A DNA stretch of 64,000 nt from Collinsella sp. MSK.8.10. Its GTDB lineage: Bacteria > Actinomycetota > Coriobacteriia > Coriobacteriales > Coriobacteriaceae. How positions within the stretch are numbered: the stretch's first letter is position 1; every line of letters begins with the position of its first letter. Made by a program: the position numbers and the translations under genes. The notes below the pieces were generated by a model, which worked only from the letters and a program-made list of their open reading frames with translations, had not been told where the DNA came from and ran no database searches. The DNA lies in the NCBI RefSeq assembly GCF_019041915.1, contig NZ_JAHPYF010000002.1, forward strand, positions 186,001-250,000. The letters are read 5' to 3'. Positions 36,025-46,592 of this stretch are shown here, one piece after another.

Positions 36025-36732
36025 CTACTCCCATTCTTGTTCGTAGATGTTGAGGGACTTTACGTAGCGCCCCTGGGCACCCATGATGTCGCGGACCAGG
36101 CGCAAAAAGAAGCTGATGCACGAGGTATCAAAGCCGTCCCGCAGGTCCTCCGGATGCACCGCGCCCGGCCCATCGATCGCCGTATCGCTCAGGCGCGCTA
36201 TGTCGTAGAGGTAGAGCTGCCCCGCCGTCAGCCAGATATCGTCGACGCAGGCGAGGCGCACCGCAATCGCACCGTCGCTCCAATGCTCCTTTTGCACGAT
36301 ATGCGGGTCGTAGGCATCAAAGCGACGGTCGGTGCGCGTATCCTTCAGCGCAACCATGCCGTTCGCAGGATCCTTGTCCAAAATGCCAAAGCGCGAGAAA
36401 TACTGTGTGTCGCGCACCTGCTCGAGCCGCTTGAGCGAGGCAGGCGAAAGCGATGCCGGCGGCTCATCAACATACAGCTCGAGCAGCGTCTTGCCATGGC
36501 GATAGGGGCGCTCGAAGAGCAGCCAATCGGTAAATGCCATGTTGTAGGCCATGATTTCGTTTTGGGAAGGCTCGGTGCAATAGCCGAGCCACGGGTCGAC
36601 AATGATCTCGAACTGCTCGCGCGCCGGCTCCAAAAACTGAAACTTCCGCAGCATCCAAAAATGGGCCATGTCGGCAATATCGTTGCCGACGGCTTCAGCC
36701 AGATGTGCTCGGTCTAAAACGTGATCAGTCAC
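36025..36732 (-). CDS. Conserved-looking hypothetical protein
   Basis: A 235-residue soluble protein without recognised motifs. It is rich in aromatic residues and acidic (FLEPAREQFEIIVDPWLGYC, DWLLFERPY, SLNIYEQEWE at the end). No signal peptide or membrane segment is seen. Coding is supported by a strong GAGGAGG site before the GTG at 36732, a clean open frame and codon use like its neighbours. It is monocistronic with family B copy 7 after its stop. No function is proposed. Confidence 0.7.
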   Translation of the reverse strand: MTDHVLDRAHLAEAVGNDIADMAHFWMLRKFQFLEPAREQFEIIVDPWLGYCTEPSQNEIMAYNMAFTDWLLFERPYRHGKTLLELYVDEPPASLSPASLKRLEQVRDTQYFSRFGILDKDPANGMVALKDTRTDRRFDAYDPHIVQKEHWSDGAIAVRLACVDDIWLTAGQLYLYDIARLSDTAIDGPGAVHPEDLRDGFDTSCISFFLRLVRDIMGAQGRYVKSLNIYEQEWE

Positions 36733-37147
36733 GGCATCCTCCTCAAACTGATGAACCTCAATTTGAGCTTACGAGGAGGGTGGGCAGCCACTGTTGGCAC
36801 GGACAAAATAGGCCTCCGGCTGCAAACCAACTGCTGACCAAACACTTGACGGGATGCTTGACCGAAAATGCGCACCGCAAAGAAACGGCAGGTAGATATA
36901 GACAGCTGACCCGCCATTTTGAGCCAGATGCCCGCTGCCACCACAGAAACAGCAGAGCACCACAGTCGCAAACGTCGACGAATGAATACTTGTACGTCGA
37001 CAAATGACAAAGTCGCCCGCAAACCCGCAAGGAGTGTCCCCGAATGCCGGCACATAAGGAACGTCCCTAGCTGCCGGCACTTGGGGACGTTCCTTTTGGG
37101 CCGGCCGTTGGGGACAGCCCTTGACGATTCAGCTGTGGACAGCCGCC
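36733..37147. other. Gene-free stretch between the hypothetical gene and gltD
   Basis: No supported gene. It holds a direct repeat ACGTCGACRAATGA (around 36974 and 37000) and family C sequences at its right end. The left part (36770-36960) has no recognisable signal and may be decayed sequence. Confidence 0.55.
37036..37120. repeat. Family C repeat cluster 3
   Basis: AAGGAACGTCCC (37056-37067) and GGGACGTTCCTT (37084-37095) form a 12-bp inverted repeat with a 16-nt loop containing GCCGGC, followed by CGTTGGGGACAGCCC. It matches the 21404 cluster in GGCACTTGGGGACGTTCCTT. Confidence 0.75.
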
Positions 37148-38629
<1,482 letters not shown>

Positions 38630-38634
38630 GGCAC

Positions 38635-41600
38635 TTACGCCTCCTTCTTGGTCGAAGCAACAGAGCTGGCAGCCACAGACGCAGCGTCAGCAGCACCGCC
38701 CGCCACATCAAAGCGATCGACATCCGCGGCGCTCGCGCGACCGGTCACAATGTCAAACGCCAGCTCCTCGGCCTGCGCATGCGTCTTGCCGACGGCCTCG
38801 GCGGCGGCGACAATCGCCAGCACGCGCTCGTACTCGGTCGGAATGACCTTCACAAAGTGCTTGCTCATCGTCTCAAAGCTGTAGAGCAGCTTAATGCCGC
38901 GCGGGCTCTGCGTCGCGTCCACGTGCTCCTGGATGAGCTCGCGAATCTGCGCCAGCTCGCCGGCCGTCGGGGCTTTAAGCTCAACGCTCTCGTGGTTCAC
39001 ACGGGCATCGAGCGTGCCGTACTGGTCAAAGACATAGGCCACGCCGCCCGTCATACCGGCGGCGAAGTTCTGCCCGACCTCGCCCAGGATGAGCGCCAGA
39101 CCACCCGTCATGTACTCGCAGCCATGGTTGCCGCAGCCCTCGACCACCACGGTGGCACCGGAGTTGCGTACGCCAAAGCGCTGGCCTGCCAGGCCGTTAA
39201 TGAAGCCGCGGCCGCTCGTGGCGCCAAAGAACGCAACGTTGCCCACGATGATGTTCTCATCGAACTTGTAGGTCGCATGCGGGTTGGGGCGCACCGACAC
39301 CTCGCCGCCCGAAAGGCCCTTGCCAAAGTAGTCGTTGGCGTCGCCGCACACGTTGAGCGTAATGCCGCGCGGCAGGAAGGCGCCAAAGCTCTGGCCGGCC
39401 GAACCATCGCAATCGATGGTGATGGAGCCGGCGGGCAGGCCCTCGGGATGCGCCTTGGTCACCGCGTTGCCCAAGATGGTGCCCACGCAGCGGTTGACGT
39501 TGGCGATATCGGCGCGGAAGCGAATCGGACGCAGGTGCGCACGGGCATCGGCCGTATAGGGCACAAACAACGTGGAGTCGAGCGTCTTGTCGAGCTCGCT
39601 GTCCGCAGCCATCTGGGGCAGGAAGTGACGGCCGTCGGCACCCGGGATGTGGGCACCAAACTCACAGGTCGCGCTTGCCAGCACGGGCGACAGATCCAGC
39701 AGGTTAGCCTTGCGGTTGCCCGGGACCTCAATCTGGCGCAAGCACTCGGGATGGCCGACCATCTCGTCGACGGTGCGGAAGCCCAGGCTCGCCATGACCT
39801 CGCGCAGTTGCTCGGCAACAAAGAGCATAAAGTGCTCAACGTGCTCGGGCTTGCCGCGGAAGCCGCGACGCAGGCGGCAGTTTTGCGTAGCGATGCCGGC
39901 GGGGCAGGTATCCTGCTGGCAGTCGCGCTGCATGAGGCAGCCCATCGAGATGAGCGGCATGGTCGCAAAGCCAAACTCCTCGGCACCCAGCAGGCAGGCG
40001 ACGGCAACATCGGTGCCGTCCATGAGCTTGCCGTCGGCCTCGAGCACCACGCGCGAGCGCAGGCCGTTTTGCAGCAGCGTCTGCTGGGCCTCGGCAAGAC
40101 CGAGCTCCAGCGGCAGACCGGCGTGCCAGATAGAGTCGCGCGCAGCGGCACCCGAGCCGCCGTTGTGGCCGCTGATCAAGATCTTGTCGGCAGCACCCTT
40201 GGCCACACCGGTGGCGATGGTACCGACGCCGGCCTCGCTGACCAGCTTGACCGACACGCGTGCGCCGGGGTTGGCGTTCTTAAGGTCGAAGATGAGCTCG
40301 GCCAGGTCTTCGATAGAGTAGATGTCGTGGTGCGGCGGAGGCGAGATCAGGCCGATGCCGGGCGTGGACTGACGGACCTCGGCGATCCAGGGGTAGACCT
40401 TCTTACCGGGCAGGTGTCCACCCTCGCCGGGCTTGGCGCCCTGGGCCATCTTGATCTGAATCTCGAAGGCGCTGCACAGGTAGCGGCTCGTCACGCCAAA
40501 GCGCGCACTTGCCACCTGCTTGATGGCGGAGTTCTTGGAGTCACCGTTAGCCAGCGGGGTCTCGCGACGCGGGTCCTCGCCGCCCTCGCCCGAGTTGGAG
40601 CGCCCATGCAGGCGATTCATGGCGATGGCCATGCACTCGTGTGCTTCCTTGCTGATGGAGCCGTACGACATGGCGCCGGTGTTAAAGCGGCGGACGATGT
40701 TGAGCGCGGGCTCGACCTCGTCGAGCGAAACCGGCGTGCGGCCGCTGGCATTAAAGTCGAGCAAGTCGCGCAGGCGCACGGCACGGCCGGTGCGGTGCAG
40801 GCGGGCGCTGTACTCCTTAAAGGTGTCGTAACTGTCCTCACGGCAGGCGGTCTGCAGCAGGTAGACAGTCTGAGGGTCGATCAGGTGATCCTCGCCACCG
40901 AGCGGGCGCCACTTGGTCAGACCCAGCGTGGGCAGCTGATCGGGAGCCGGGCTCTCAAGGATAGCGAGCGCGGCGTCGTAGCGCTCGTTTTGCTCGCGCT
41001 CAACGTCCTCGACACCCATACCGCCCACACGGCTCACCGTGCCGGCGAAGTACGCGTTGACGAACTCCGGCGTAAAGCCCACAGCCTCGAAGATCTGCGC
41101 CGAATGGTAGCTCTGCACCGTGGAGATGCCCATCTTGGACATGATGGAGACGATGCCGGCGGTCGCAGCCTTGTTGTAGTTGGCGATGCCCTGCTCGGCC
41201 GTCACGTCCAGGTCGCCGTGTGCCGCCAGATCGCAGATGCAGGCATGTGCGTTGTACGGATAGATGCCGCTCGCGGAGTAGCCCACCAGTGCCGCAAAGT
41301 CGTGCGGAGACACGGCATCGCCGCACTCCACCACGATATCGGCAAAGGTGCGCACGCCGGCACGGATCAGGTGGTTGTGCACGCAGCCCACGGCGAGCAG
41401 CGACGGCACGGGCACCTCGCCCGCAGCGGCACGGTCGCTCAGCACCACGATGTTCACGCCATCGCGAACCGCAGCCTCGACGTCTTCGGCAAGCTGCTTG
41501 AGCGCAGCCTGCAGCGCGCCCTCACCCGCGTCGCGGCGGTACACGGCACGGAACCGGCGGGTCTTAAAGCCCACGCGGTCGATGGCACAGATATGTTCGA

Positions 41601-43332
41601 ACTCTTCCTCGTTGAGCAACGGGCGCTCCAAGCGCACCAGCTGACAGGCCGTGCGGGAATCCTCGAGCAGGTTGCCGTGGTTGCCCAGGTAGAGCGTGGT
41701 CGAAGTGACCATATGCTCGCGCAGGGCGTCGATCGGCGGGTTCGTGACCTGGGCGAACAGCTGATAGAAGTAGTCAAAGAACGAACGCGTCTTCTTGGAC
41801 AGGCAGGCCAGCGGCGCATCGATACCCATCGAGGCGAGCGGGGCCTTGCCCTGCTGGGCCATGGGACGCACGACCTCGTCGACGTCATCCCAGTGGTAGC
41901 CGAGCTTGGCCATACGCACGGCGGCGGGCACCTCGGCGTCCTCGGCGGACGTTGCCGAAACGGGCTCATCGAGCGCGTCGACGGTCAGTGTCTCCTCGGC
42001 AATCCAATCACGGTAGGGCTTTTCCTTGGCGTAACGGGCGCGCAGCTCGTCATTGTAGATCACGCGGCCGCGGGCAAAATCAACCTCGAGCATCTGACCC
42101 GGTCCCAGGCAACCGCTCGTCAGAATGTTCTCGGGGCTCACCTCGATGGTGCCCACCTCGCTCGCCAGCATAAAGCGACCGTCGCGCGTCACATAATAGC
42201 GGGCGGGACGCAGGCCGTTACGGTCGAGGGCGGCGCCCAGGGTACGGCCATCGGTAAAGGCGATGGCCGCCGGACCGTCCCACGGCTCCATGAGCATGGA
42301 CTGGTAGGCGTCGTAGGCGCGGCGCTCCTCGCTCAGACTATCGTTGTGGTCCCACGGCTCAGGCAGCAGCATGGACGCAGCGCGCGTAAGCGGACGGCCG
42401 TTCATGACCAAAAACTCGAGCACGTTGTCCAAAATCGCCGAGTCGGAACCCTCGCGGTTGATGATGGGCATCACGCGCTCAAGATCGTGCTGTAACACGG
42501 GGCTGTACAGGTTGGGTTCGCGGGCGCGAATCCAGTTGACGTTGCCCTTGAGGGTGTTGATCTCGCCGTTGTGGATGATAAAGCGGTTGGGATGCGCGCG
42601 CTCCCAACTGGGCGTGGTGTTGGTGGAGTAGCGCGAGTGGACGAGCGCCACCGCCGTCTTGACGGCGGCGTCGTTGAGGTCTATGAAGAAGCGGCGCATC
42701 TGTGTGGCGACCAGCATGCCCTTGTACACGATGGTGCGCGAGCTCATGGAGCACACGTAGAAGATCTTGTCTCGCAGGGCAAACTCGGCGTCGGCCTTCT
42801 TCTCGATGGTGCGGCGGCACACGTACAGGCGACGCTCGAAGGCGTCACCCGCCGGCGTGTCGTCCGGACGGCCCAGGAAGGCCTGCAGGATAGTGGGCAT
42901 GCAGGCACGCGCCGTCTCACCCAGGTCGTGCGGATTGACCGGCACCTCACGCCAAAAGAGCAGCGGCACGCCGGCCTCGGCGCAACCCTCCTCAAACACG
43001 CGGCGGGCATCCTCTACGCCCTTGTCGTCCTGCGGGAAGAACAGCATGGCCACGCCATAGTCGCCCTCTGCCGGCAGAATCTGGCCGCACTTTTGGGCCT
43101 CTTTTCGAAAAAAGTGATGCGGAACCTGGAACAGGATGCCGGCGCCGTCGCCGGTGTTCTTCTCGAGTCCCGTGCCGCCGCGGTGCTCCAAGTTGACCAG
43201 AATGGACAGCGCATCGTCCAGAATCTGGTGATGGCGCTCACCGTTGATATCGGCAAGCGCGCCGATGCCACATGCATCGTGGTCGAATTCGGGGCGATAA
43301 AGGCCCTGCTGCTGAGCGGAATCTGCCTGCAT
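38635..43332 (-). CDS. gltB: Glutamate synthase large subunit GltB
   Basis: A 1565-residue GOGAT alpha subunit. A short propeptide precedes the catalytic cysteine C21 in DHDACGIGALAD, the N-terminal nucleophile of the class II amidotransferase domain. Then come the central domain, the FMN-binding synthase domain (GAKPGEGGHLPGKKV, ISPPPHHDIYSIEDLAELI, ISGHNGGSGAA), the 3Fe-4S motif MGCLMQRDCQQDTCPAGIATQ, and the C-terminal beta-helix repeats (GGVAYVFD, GNVAFFGATSG). The ATG at 43332 follows GGGGAGG. The long rightward frame inside it is an antisense shadow. Confidence 0.96.
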   Translation of the reverse strand: MQADSAQQQGLYRPEFDHDACGIGALADINGERHHQILDDALSILVNLEHRGGTGLEKNTGDGAGILFQVPHHFFRKEAQKCGQILPAEGDYGVAMLFFPQDDKGVEDARRVFEEGCAEAGVPLLFWREVPVNPHDLGETARACMPTILQAFLGRPDDTPAGDAFERRLYVCRRTIEKKADAEFALRDKIFYVCSMSSRTIVYKGMLVATQMRRFFIDLNDAAVKTAVALVHSRYSTNTTPSWERAHPNRFIIHNGEINTLKGNVNWIRAREPNLYSPVLQHDLERVMPIINREGSDSAILDNVLEFLVMNGRPLTRAASMLLPEPWDHNDSLSEERRAYDAYQSMLMEPWDGPAAIAFTDGRTLGAALDRNGLRPARYYVTRDGRFMLASEVGTIEVSPENILTSGCLGPGQMLEVDFARGRVIYNDELRARYAKEKPYRDWIAEETLTVDALDEPVSATSAEDAEVPAAVRMAKLGYHWDDVDEVVRPMAQQGKAPLASMGIDAPLACLSKKTRSFFDYFYQLFAQVTNPPIDALREHMVTSTTLYLGNHGNLLEDSRTACQLVRLERPLLNEEEFEHICAIDRVGFKTRRFRAVYRRDAGEGALQAALKQLAEDVEAAVRDGVNIVVLSDRAAAGEVPVPSLLAVGCVHNHLIRAGVRTFADIVVECGDAVSPHDFAALVGYSASGIYPYNAHACICDLAAHGDLDVTAEQGIANYNKAATAGIVSIMSKMGISTVQSYHSAQIFEAVGFTPEFVNAYFAGTVSRVGGMGVEDVEREQNERYDAALAILESPAPDQLPTLGLTKWRPLGGEDHLIDPQTVYLLQTACREDSYDTFKEYSARLHRTGRAVRLRDLLDFNASGRTPVSLDEVEPALNIVRRFNTGAMSYGSISKEAHECMAIAMNRLHGRSNSGEGGEDPRRETPLANGDSKNSAIKQVASARFGVTSRYLCSAFEIQIKMAQGAKPGEGGHLPGKKVYPWIAEVRQSTPGIGLISPPPHHDIYSIEDLAELIFDLKNANPGARVSVKLVSEAGVGTIATGVAKGAADKILISGHNGGSGAAARDSIWHAGLPLELGLAEAQQTLLQNGLRSRVVLEADGKLMDGTDVAVACLLGAEEFGFATMPLISMGCLMQRDCQQDTCPAGIATQNCRLRRGFRGKPEHVEHFMLFVAEQLREVMASLGFRTVDEMVGHPECLRQIEVPGNRKANLLDLSPVLASATCEFGAHIPGADGRHFLPQMAADSELDKTLDSTLFVPYTADARAHLRPIRFRADIANVNRCVGTILGNAVTKAHPEGLPAGSITIDCDGSAGQSFGAFLPRGITLNVCGDANDYFGKGLSGGEVSVRPNPHATYKFDENIIVGNVAFFGATSGRGFINGLAGQRFGVRNSGATVVVEGCGNHGCEYMTGGLALILGEVGQNFAAGMTGGVAYVFDQYGTLDARVNHESVELKAPTAGELAQIRELIQEHVDATQSPRGIKLLYSFETMSKHFVKVIPTEYERVLAIVAAAEAVGKTHAQAEELAFDIVTGRASAADVDRFDVAGGAADAASVAASSVASTKKEA

Positions 43333-43516
43333 CGCGATCCTCCCCTAGATATTTAGACAGTCAGTTGAATAGGCATAGTAGGAGCATCGGGGCATCGTTG
43401 TGTTTCCCGCCCGTTTCGAAACAATCGCGTAACGCACACCCTACGAGTGGACACCGCCGACCTCAAGGACGGCAACAAGGGCCCCAAGTTCGACCTGTAA
43501 GCTCACCGCTTCAAAC

Positions 43517-43573
43517 ATCTCAATCTGTAACAGTAAGACCCAATTTCCATCCCTAGTTGTTACAGATCAAGAC
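43517..43573 (+). repeat. Family B palindrome, copy 8 (57 bp)
   Basis: Left arm ATCTCAATCTGTAAC; right arm GTTACAGATCAAGAC, followed by ATTTCGGCA. It lies upstream of mntH. Confidence 0.9.
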
Positions 43574-43630
43574 ATTTCGGCAATCCCCTTTCACCAGCCT
43601 ATCCAAATACAATAATTTTGTTAGTCTTGG

Positions 43631-43659
43631 TTAACTGTTTGGCCTAAAACGGGTATCCT
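43631..43659 (+). promoter_or_regulatory. mntH promoter candidate
   Basis: TTAACT (43631-43636), 17 bp, TATCCT (43654-43659). The spacer and flanks hold TTAG and CCTAA halves (43621-43647) that loosely resemble DtxR/MntR-type sites; this is weak. Confidence 0.4.
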
Positions 43660-43695
43660 TTGCGGAGTCAAACAAACGGCACGCAGGAGCGCACC

Positions 43696-44952
43696 ATGAT
43701 CAACCATCTCAAACAACACTTTGGCTCCCCGCGCACCGGTGGCCACGGAGGACTCGACATCGCACGGCATATCGGCCCCGGACTGCTCGTGACCGTCGGC
43801 TTTATCGACCCGGGCAATTGGGCCTCCAATATGGCCGCGGGCTCGCAGTTTGGCTACGCGCTGCTGTGGATCGTCACGCTGTCCACGATCATGCTCATCG
43901 TGCTGCAGCACAACGCGGCGCACTTGGGCATCGCCACGGGTATGTGTCTTGCCGAGGCCACGACGCGCCACCTACCCCGCCTCGTCGGGCGTGCGATACT
44001 CGGCAGCGCATATCTAGCCACGATCGCCACCGCCATGGCCGAAGTCCTGGGCGGTGCGATCGCGCTTCAAATGCTCTTTGGGCTGCCCGTGCGCGCGGGC
44101 TGCGTCATCGTGGCGACAGTATCGATGGCGATGCTCATGACGAACTCCTACAAGCATGCCGAACGCTGGATCATCGCCTTCGTAGGCGTGGTAGGACTCT
44201 CGTTTTTGGCCGAGCTTGCACTAGTCAAGGTCGACTGGCCGCAAGCCGCCGCAAGCTGGATCACGCCTAGTATGCCCACTGGCTCTGCTGCGATTATCGT
44301 GAGTGTCCTGGGTGCGGTCGTTATGCCCCACAACCTCTTTCTACACTCCGAGGTCATCCAATCCATGCACTTCGAAGGCCAAGGCGACCAGGTTATCGAA
44401 GAGCGTCTGCGCTACGAGCTCTTCGACACGCTCTTTTCGATGGGCGTGGGCTGGGCAATCAACTCAGCCATGGTCATCCTGGCCGCAACGACCTTCTTTG
44501 CGCATGGCATGGTCGTAGACGACCTCGCCGTCGCAGCGGCCACGCTCTCCCCCATCTTGGGCCCGGCGAGCTCGACCATCTTTGCGGTAGCGCTGCTGTT
44601 CGCGGGACTATCGAGCAGCGTGACAGCGGGCATGGCGGCGGGAACCGTCACTGCGGGCATGTTCGACGAGGAATACGATATCCACGACCGACATTCCTCG
44701 ATCGGGGTGGCAGCCTGTTTCGTCGGCGCAGTGACGGCGTGCCTGGTCGTCCCAAATCCTTTTGAAGGTCTCATCTGGAGTCAGGCACTGCTGTCGCTTC
44801 AGCTACCGATTACGGTCTTTGTGCTCATACGGCTCACCAGTTCACCCCGCGTCATGGGCAAATACGCCAACTCGCGCCCACTCAACGCGCTGCTTGTAGG
44901 GATTGGCGCCATCGTGACGATTCTCGATGTCGTGTTGTTGACAGGGATGTAA
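43696..44952 (+). CDS. mntH: Nramp-type Mn2+/Fe2+ transporter MntH
   Basis: A 418-residue secondary transporter with about 11 membrane helices. The two metal-binding motifs are DPGN in helix 1 (TVGFIDPGNWASN) and MPHN in helix 6 (LGAVVMPHNLFLHS). This pattern fits proton-coupled Mn(II) uptake. The ATG at 43696 has CAGGAG; the frame opens at 43660. It is monocistronic, bracketed by family B copies 8 and 9, with copy 9 only 27 bp after the stop. This suggests the gene may have arrived as a unit, although its codon use looks ordinary. Confidence 0.92.
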   Translation: MINHLKQHFGSPRTGGHGGLDIARHIGPGLLVTVGFIDPGNWASNMAAGSQFGYALLWIVTLSTIMLIVLQHNAAHLGIATGMCLAEATTRHLPRLVGRAILGSAYLATIATAMAEVLGGAIALQMLFGLPVRAGCVIVATVSMAMLMTNSYKHAERWIIAFVGVVGLSFLAELALVKVDWPQAAASWITPSMPTGSAAIIVSVLGAVVMPHNLFLHSEVIQSMHFEGQGDQVIEERLRYELFDTLFSMGVGWAINSAMVILAATTFFAHGMVVDDLAVAAATLSPILGPASSTIFAVALLFAGLSSSVTAGMAAGTVTAGMFDEEYDIHDRHSSIGVAACFVGAVTACLVVPNPFEGLIWSQALLSLQLPITVFVLIRLTSSPRVMGKYANSRPLNALLVGIGAIVTILDVVLLTGM

Positions 44953-44979
44953 TGGGACGGGGCACCTACCCAGACAAAC

Positions 44980-45036
44980 GTCTCGATCTGTAACAGGAAG
45001 ACCCGTTTTGAGCCGTTAAACGTTACAGATTGAGAC
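44980..45036 (+). repeat. Family B palindrome, copy 9 (57 bp)
   Basis: Left arm GTCTCGATCTGTAAC; right arm GTTACAGATTGAGAC. It lies 27 bp after the mntH stop. Confidence 0.95.
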
Positions 45037-45085
45037 AAAAGGTCGGCCGGACTCACAACAGACAAGATCGGCCAACAGCAACAGT

Positions 45086-45108
45086 GATCCCTTGGGGGCG
45101 GAGGAAAA
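45086..45108. repeat. Family D motif, copy 3 (degenerate)
   Basis: GATCCCTTGGGGGCGGAGGA plus AAA, similar to the repeats at 9921 and 10318. It runs directly into the rubredoxin terminator. Confidence 0.5.
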
Positions 45109-45140
45109 GGGCCCCGGCCGAGAATTCGACCGGGGCCCTT
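45105..45140 (-). terminator. Terminator of the rubredoxin gene
   Basis: GGGCCCCGG (45109-45117) / CCGGGGCCC (45130-45138); read leftward it is followed by TTTTCC. It lies 40 bp after the stop at 45181. Confidence 0.85.
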
Positions 45141-45180
45141 GGACAGAGCTATGTGTTGCTACAAGCCGTGTGCCGACGAG

Positions 45181-45324
45181 CTACTCCTCGACGAGCTCAA
45201 ACTGATCGGGACCGACGCCGCACACCGGGCACACGTAGTCCTCGGGCAGCTCGGGCGTATCGACCTCAACCTCGTAGCCACAAACGATGCACACGAACTT
45301 ATACGTCTTCTTCTCCTCAGCCAT
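45181..45324 (-). CDS. Short rubredoxin-like protein
   Basis: A 47-residue one-iron protein. The two Cys pairs are [10 protein letters not shown] and [12 protein letters not shown]. The loop between them is only about 13 residues before LPEDYVCP, against about 25 in classical rubredoxins, so it resembles the rubredoxin domain of rubrerythrin or of flavin-reductase-linked rubredoxins. The ATG at 45324 follows GAGAGGAG. It has its own promoter and lies downstream of a flavin reductase gene on the same strand, so it may accept electrons from it to detoxify oxygen or peroxide; that role is inferred. Confidence 0.9.
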   Translation of the reverse strand: MAEEKKTYKFVCIVCGYEVEVDTPELPEDYVCPVCGVGPDQFELVEE

Positions 45325-45368
45325 GATGTTCTCCTCTCGAACGCGACTGGTGATGTACTTCATCTATT

Positions 45369-45396
45369 AGTATAGATTCTCAATAATATAATGCAA
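45369..45396 (-). promoter_or_regulatory. Promoter of the rubredoxin gene
   Basis: TTGCAT (45391-45396), 16 bp, TATACT (45369-45374) on the minus strand. The AT-rich spacer ATTATTGAGAATCTATA looks like a Fur/PerR-type site, which would fit oxidative-stress control. Confidence 0.55.
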
Positions 45397-45413
45397 GTAT
45401 TTTTAAAACATTT

Positions 45414-45917
45414 CTAGCCTTGATACGAGGACGCCTTCGGAGGCGTCTTGCCCTTCAGGACCTTATGGTAGTAATCGTAGGTGAGCGGCGTGTCGTCGCT
45501 CAGGCGCTCGGCATCCTCGACCTCGCCGATAAACAGTAGATGCGTGCCCACATCCACGGTATCAATCAAACGGCAGCTAAACAGGGCCGCCGCGTGCTCG
45601 GGCACATAGGGCATGCCCAGAGCCGTCTCGCGGGTCTCGTACTTGGCAAACTTGTCGTAATCGCTGCTGGTGCGGAACCCAAAGTTACCGATGTAGAGCA
45701 TGTCGGCGGTCTGATCGATCACGGTCAGCGCGAACGCTTTGGCCGATGCGATAACGCCCGAGGTGACGTTTTCCTTGTTCACGGCAACCGAAATGCGCGG
45801 CGGCATGGACGTCACCTGCACCGCCGTGTTGATGACGCAGCCGGCGCGCAGCCCGTCTGCCGCGGCGCTCACCACGTACAGGCCGCTCGGCATGGTAAAG
45901 AACGCAGTTTTGTCCAT
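45414..45917 (-). CDS. Flavin reductase domain protein (high-molecular-weight rubredoxin-like)
   Basis: A 167-residue FMN-binding split-barrel protein. The N-terminus FFTMPSGLYVVSAA and the central SMPPRISVAVNKENVTSGVI, then FALTVIDQ and FGFRTSSDYDKF, match the flavin-reductase half of clostridial Hrb (flavin reductase plus rubredoxin) and NADH:rubredoxin reductases. The last strand ends CRLIDTVDVGTHLLFIGEV. The ATG at 45917 follows GGGGAG; the frame opens at 45968. The separate rubredoxin gene 89 bp downstream looks like the other half of Hrb in split form. Confidence 0.85.
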   Translation of the reverse strand: MDKTAFFTMPSGLYVVSAAADGLRAGCVINTAVQVTSMPPRISVAVNKENVTSGVIASAKAFALTVIDQTADMLYIGNFGFRTSSDYDKFAKYETRETALGMPYVPEHAAALFSCRLIDTVDVGTHLLFIGEVEDAERLSDDTPLTYDYYHKVLKGKTPPKASSYQG

Positions 45918-46044
45918 AACGATCACTCCCCTAGCTCGGGTTGGAACCTCATGGATGTATGTACCCACAAAATGACAGCGCCCATAACGGACGCCGCCTT
46001 TGAAACATATGTGTCAGAACAGTAAGAAAGATGAGACACCCGCA

Positions 46045-46109
46045 GTTGCGGTGAAATAGGGACTGAATAGCCCCTCAAACAGGCAAAACAGTCCGTATTC
46101 CACCGCAAC
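46045..46109. repeat. Family A palindromic element, copy 3 (65 bp)
   Basis: Arms beginning GTTGCGGTGAAATAGGGACT and an inverse with two or three changes. It ends 12 bp beyond the smpB stop. Confidence 0.9.
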
Positions 46110-46121
46110 TATGAAGGACGG

Positions 46122-46592
46122 TCAGCGGTTGCGTTCCTTGAGGGCGCGGTCGATCTCGCGTTGGACATCACGCTTGGCCATGTCCTCGCGCTTGTCGTAG
46201 AGCTTCTTGCCGCGACCCAGGCCCAGCAGCAGTTTTACGCGACCGTCGGTATTAAAGTAGAGCTCCAACGGAACCAGCGCATAACCACGGTTGCGAAGTT
46301 TGCCGTCAAGAAAGTCGATCTCCTTGCGGTGCAGTAGCAGACGGCGCCGACGGTCGGGATCGCGATTCCACACGCCACCATGGCTATAAGGGTGGATATG
46401 CAGGCCGACGAGCCAGCACTCCCCGCCACGAATCAGTGCAAAGGTATCGGTAATCTGGCACGCGCGCTCGCGAATCGACTTGACCTCGGTACCGCTCAGC
46501 TCAATACCGCACTCAAACGTCTCATCGATAAAGTACTCGTGATGTGCCGAGCGATTCTTGGAAATGAGCTTGCGCTCGCGCTTACTGGGCAT
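46122..46592 (-). CDS. smpB: SsrA-binding protein SmpB
   Basis: A 156-residue basic RNA-binding protein that brings tmRNA to stalled ribosomes. Family blocks are NRSAHHEYFIDETFECGIEL, GTEVKSIRE, then HIHPYSHGGVWNRDPDRRR, LHRKEI, and the C-terminal basic tail GRGKKLYDKREDMAKRD. The ATG at 46592 follows AAGGAGG and overlaps the end of the upstream TPR gene by 11 bp. The frame open to 46733 is not coding. smpB is often next to rnr, which here lies 8.5 kb away. Confidence 0.95.
   Translation of the reverse strand: MPSKRERKLISKNRSAHHEYFIDETFECGIELSGTEVKSIRERACQITDTFALIRGGECWLVGLHIHPYSHGGVWNRDPDRRRRLLLHRKEIDFLDGKLRNRGYALVPLELYFNTDGRVKLLLGLGRGKKLYDKREDMAKRDVQREIDRALKERNR

Larger units (their letters stand above)
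43333..43695. other. Intergenic region gltB / mntH with a possible gene remnant
   Basis: Divergent upstream regions of gltB and mntH. On the plus strand 43423-43500 is open and ends with a stop after VDTADLKDGNKGPKFDL, which reads like the C-terminus of a protein but has no start or ribosome site. Family B copy 8 follows at 43517, then the mntH promoter. No clear gltB promoter was found. Confidence 0.4.
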
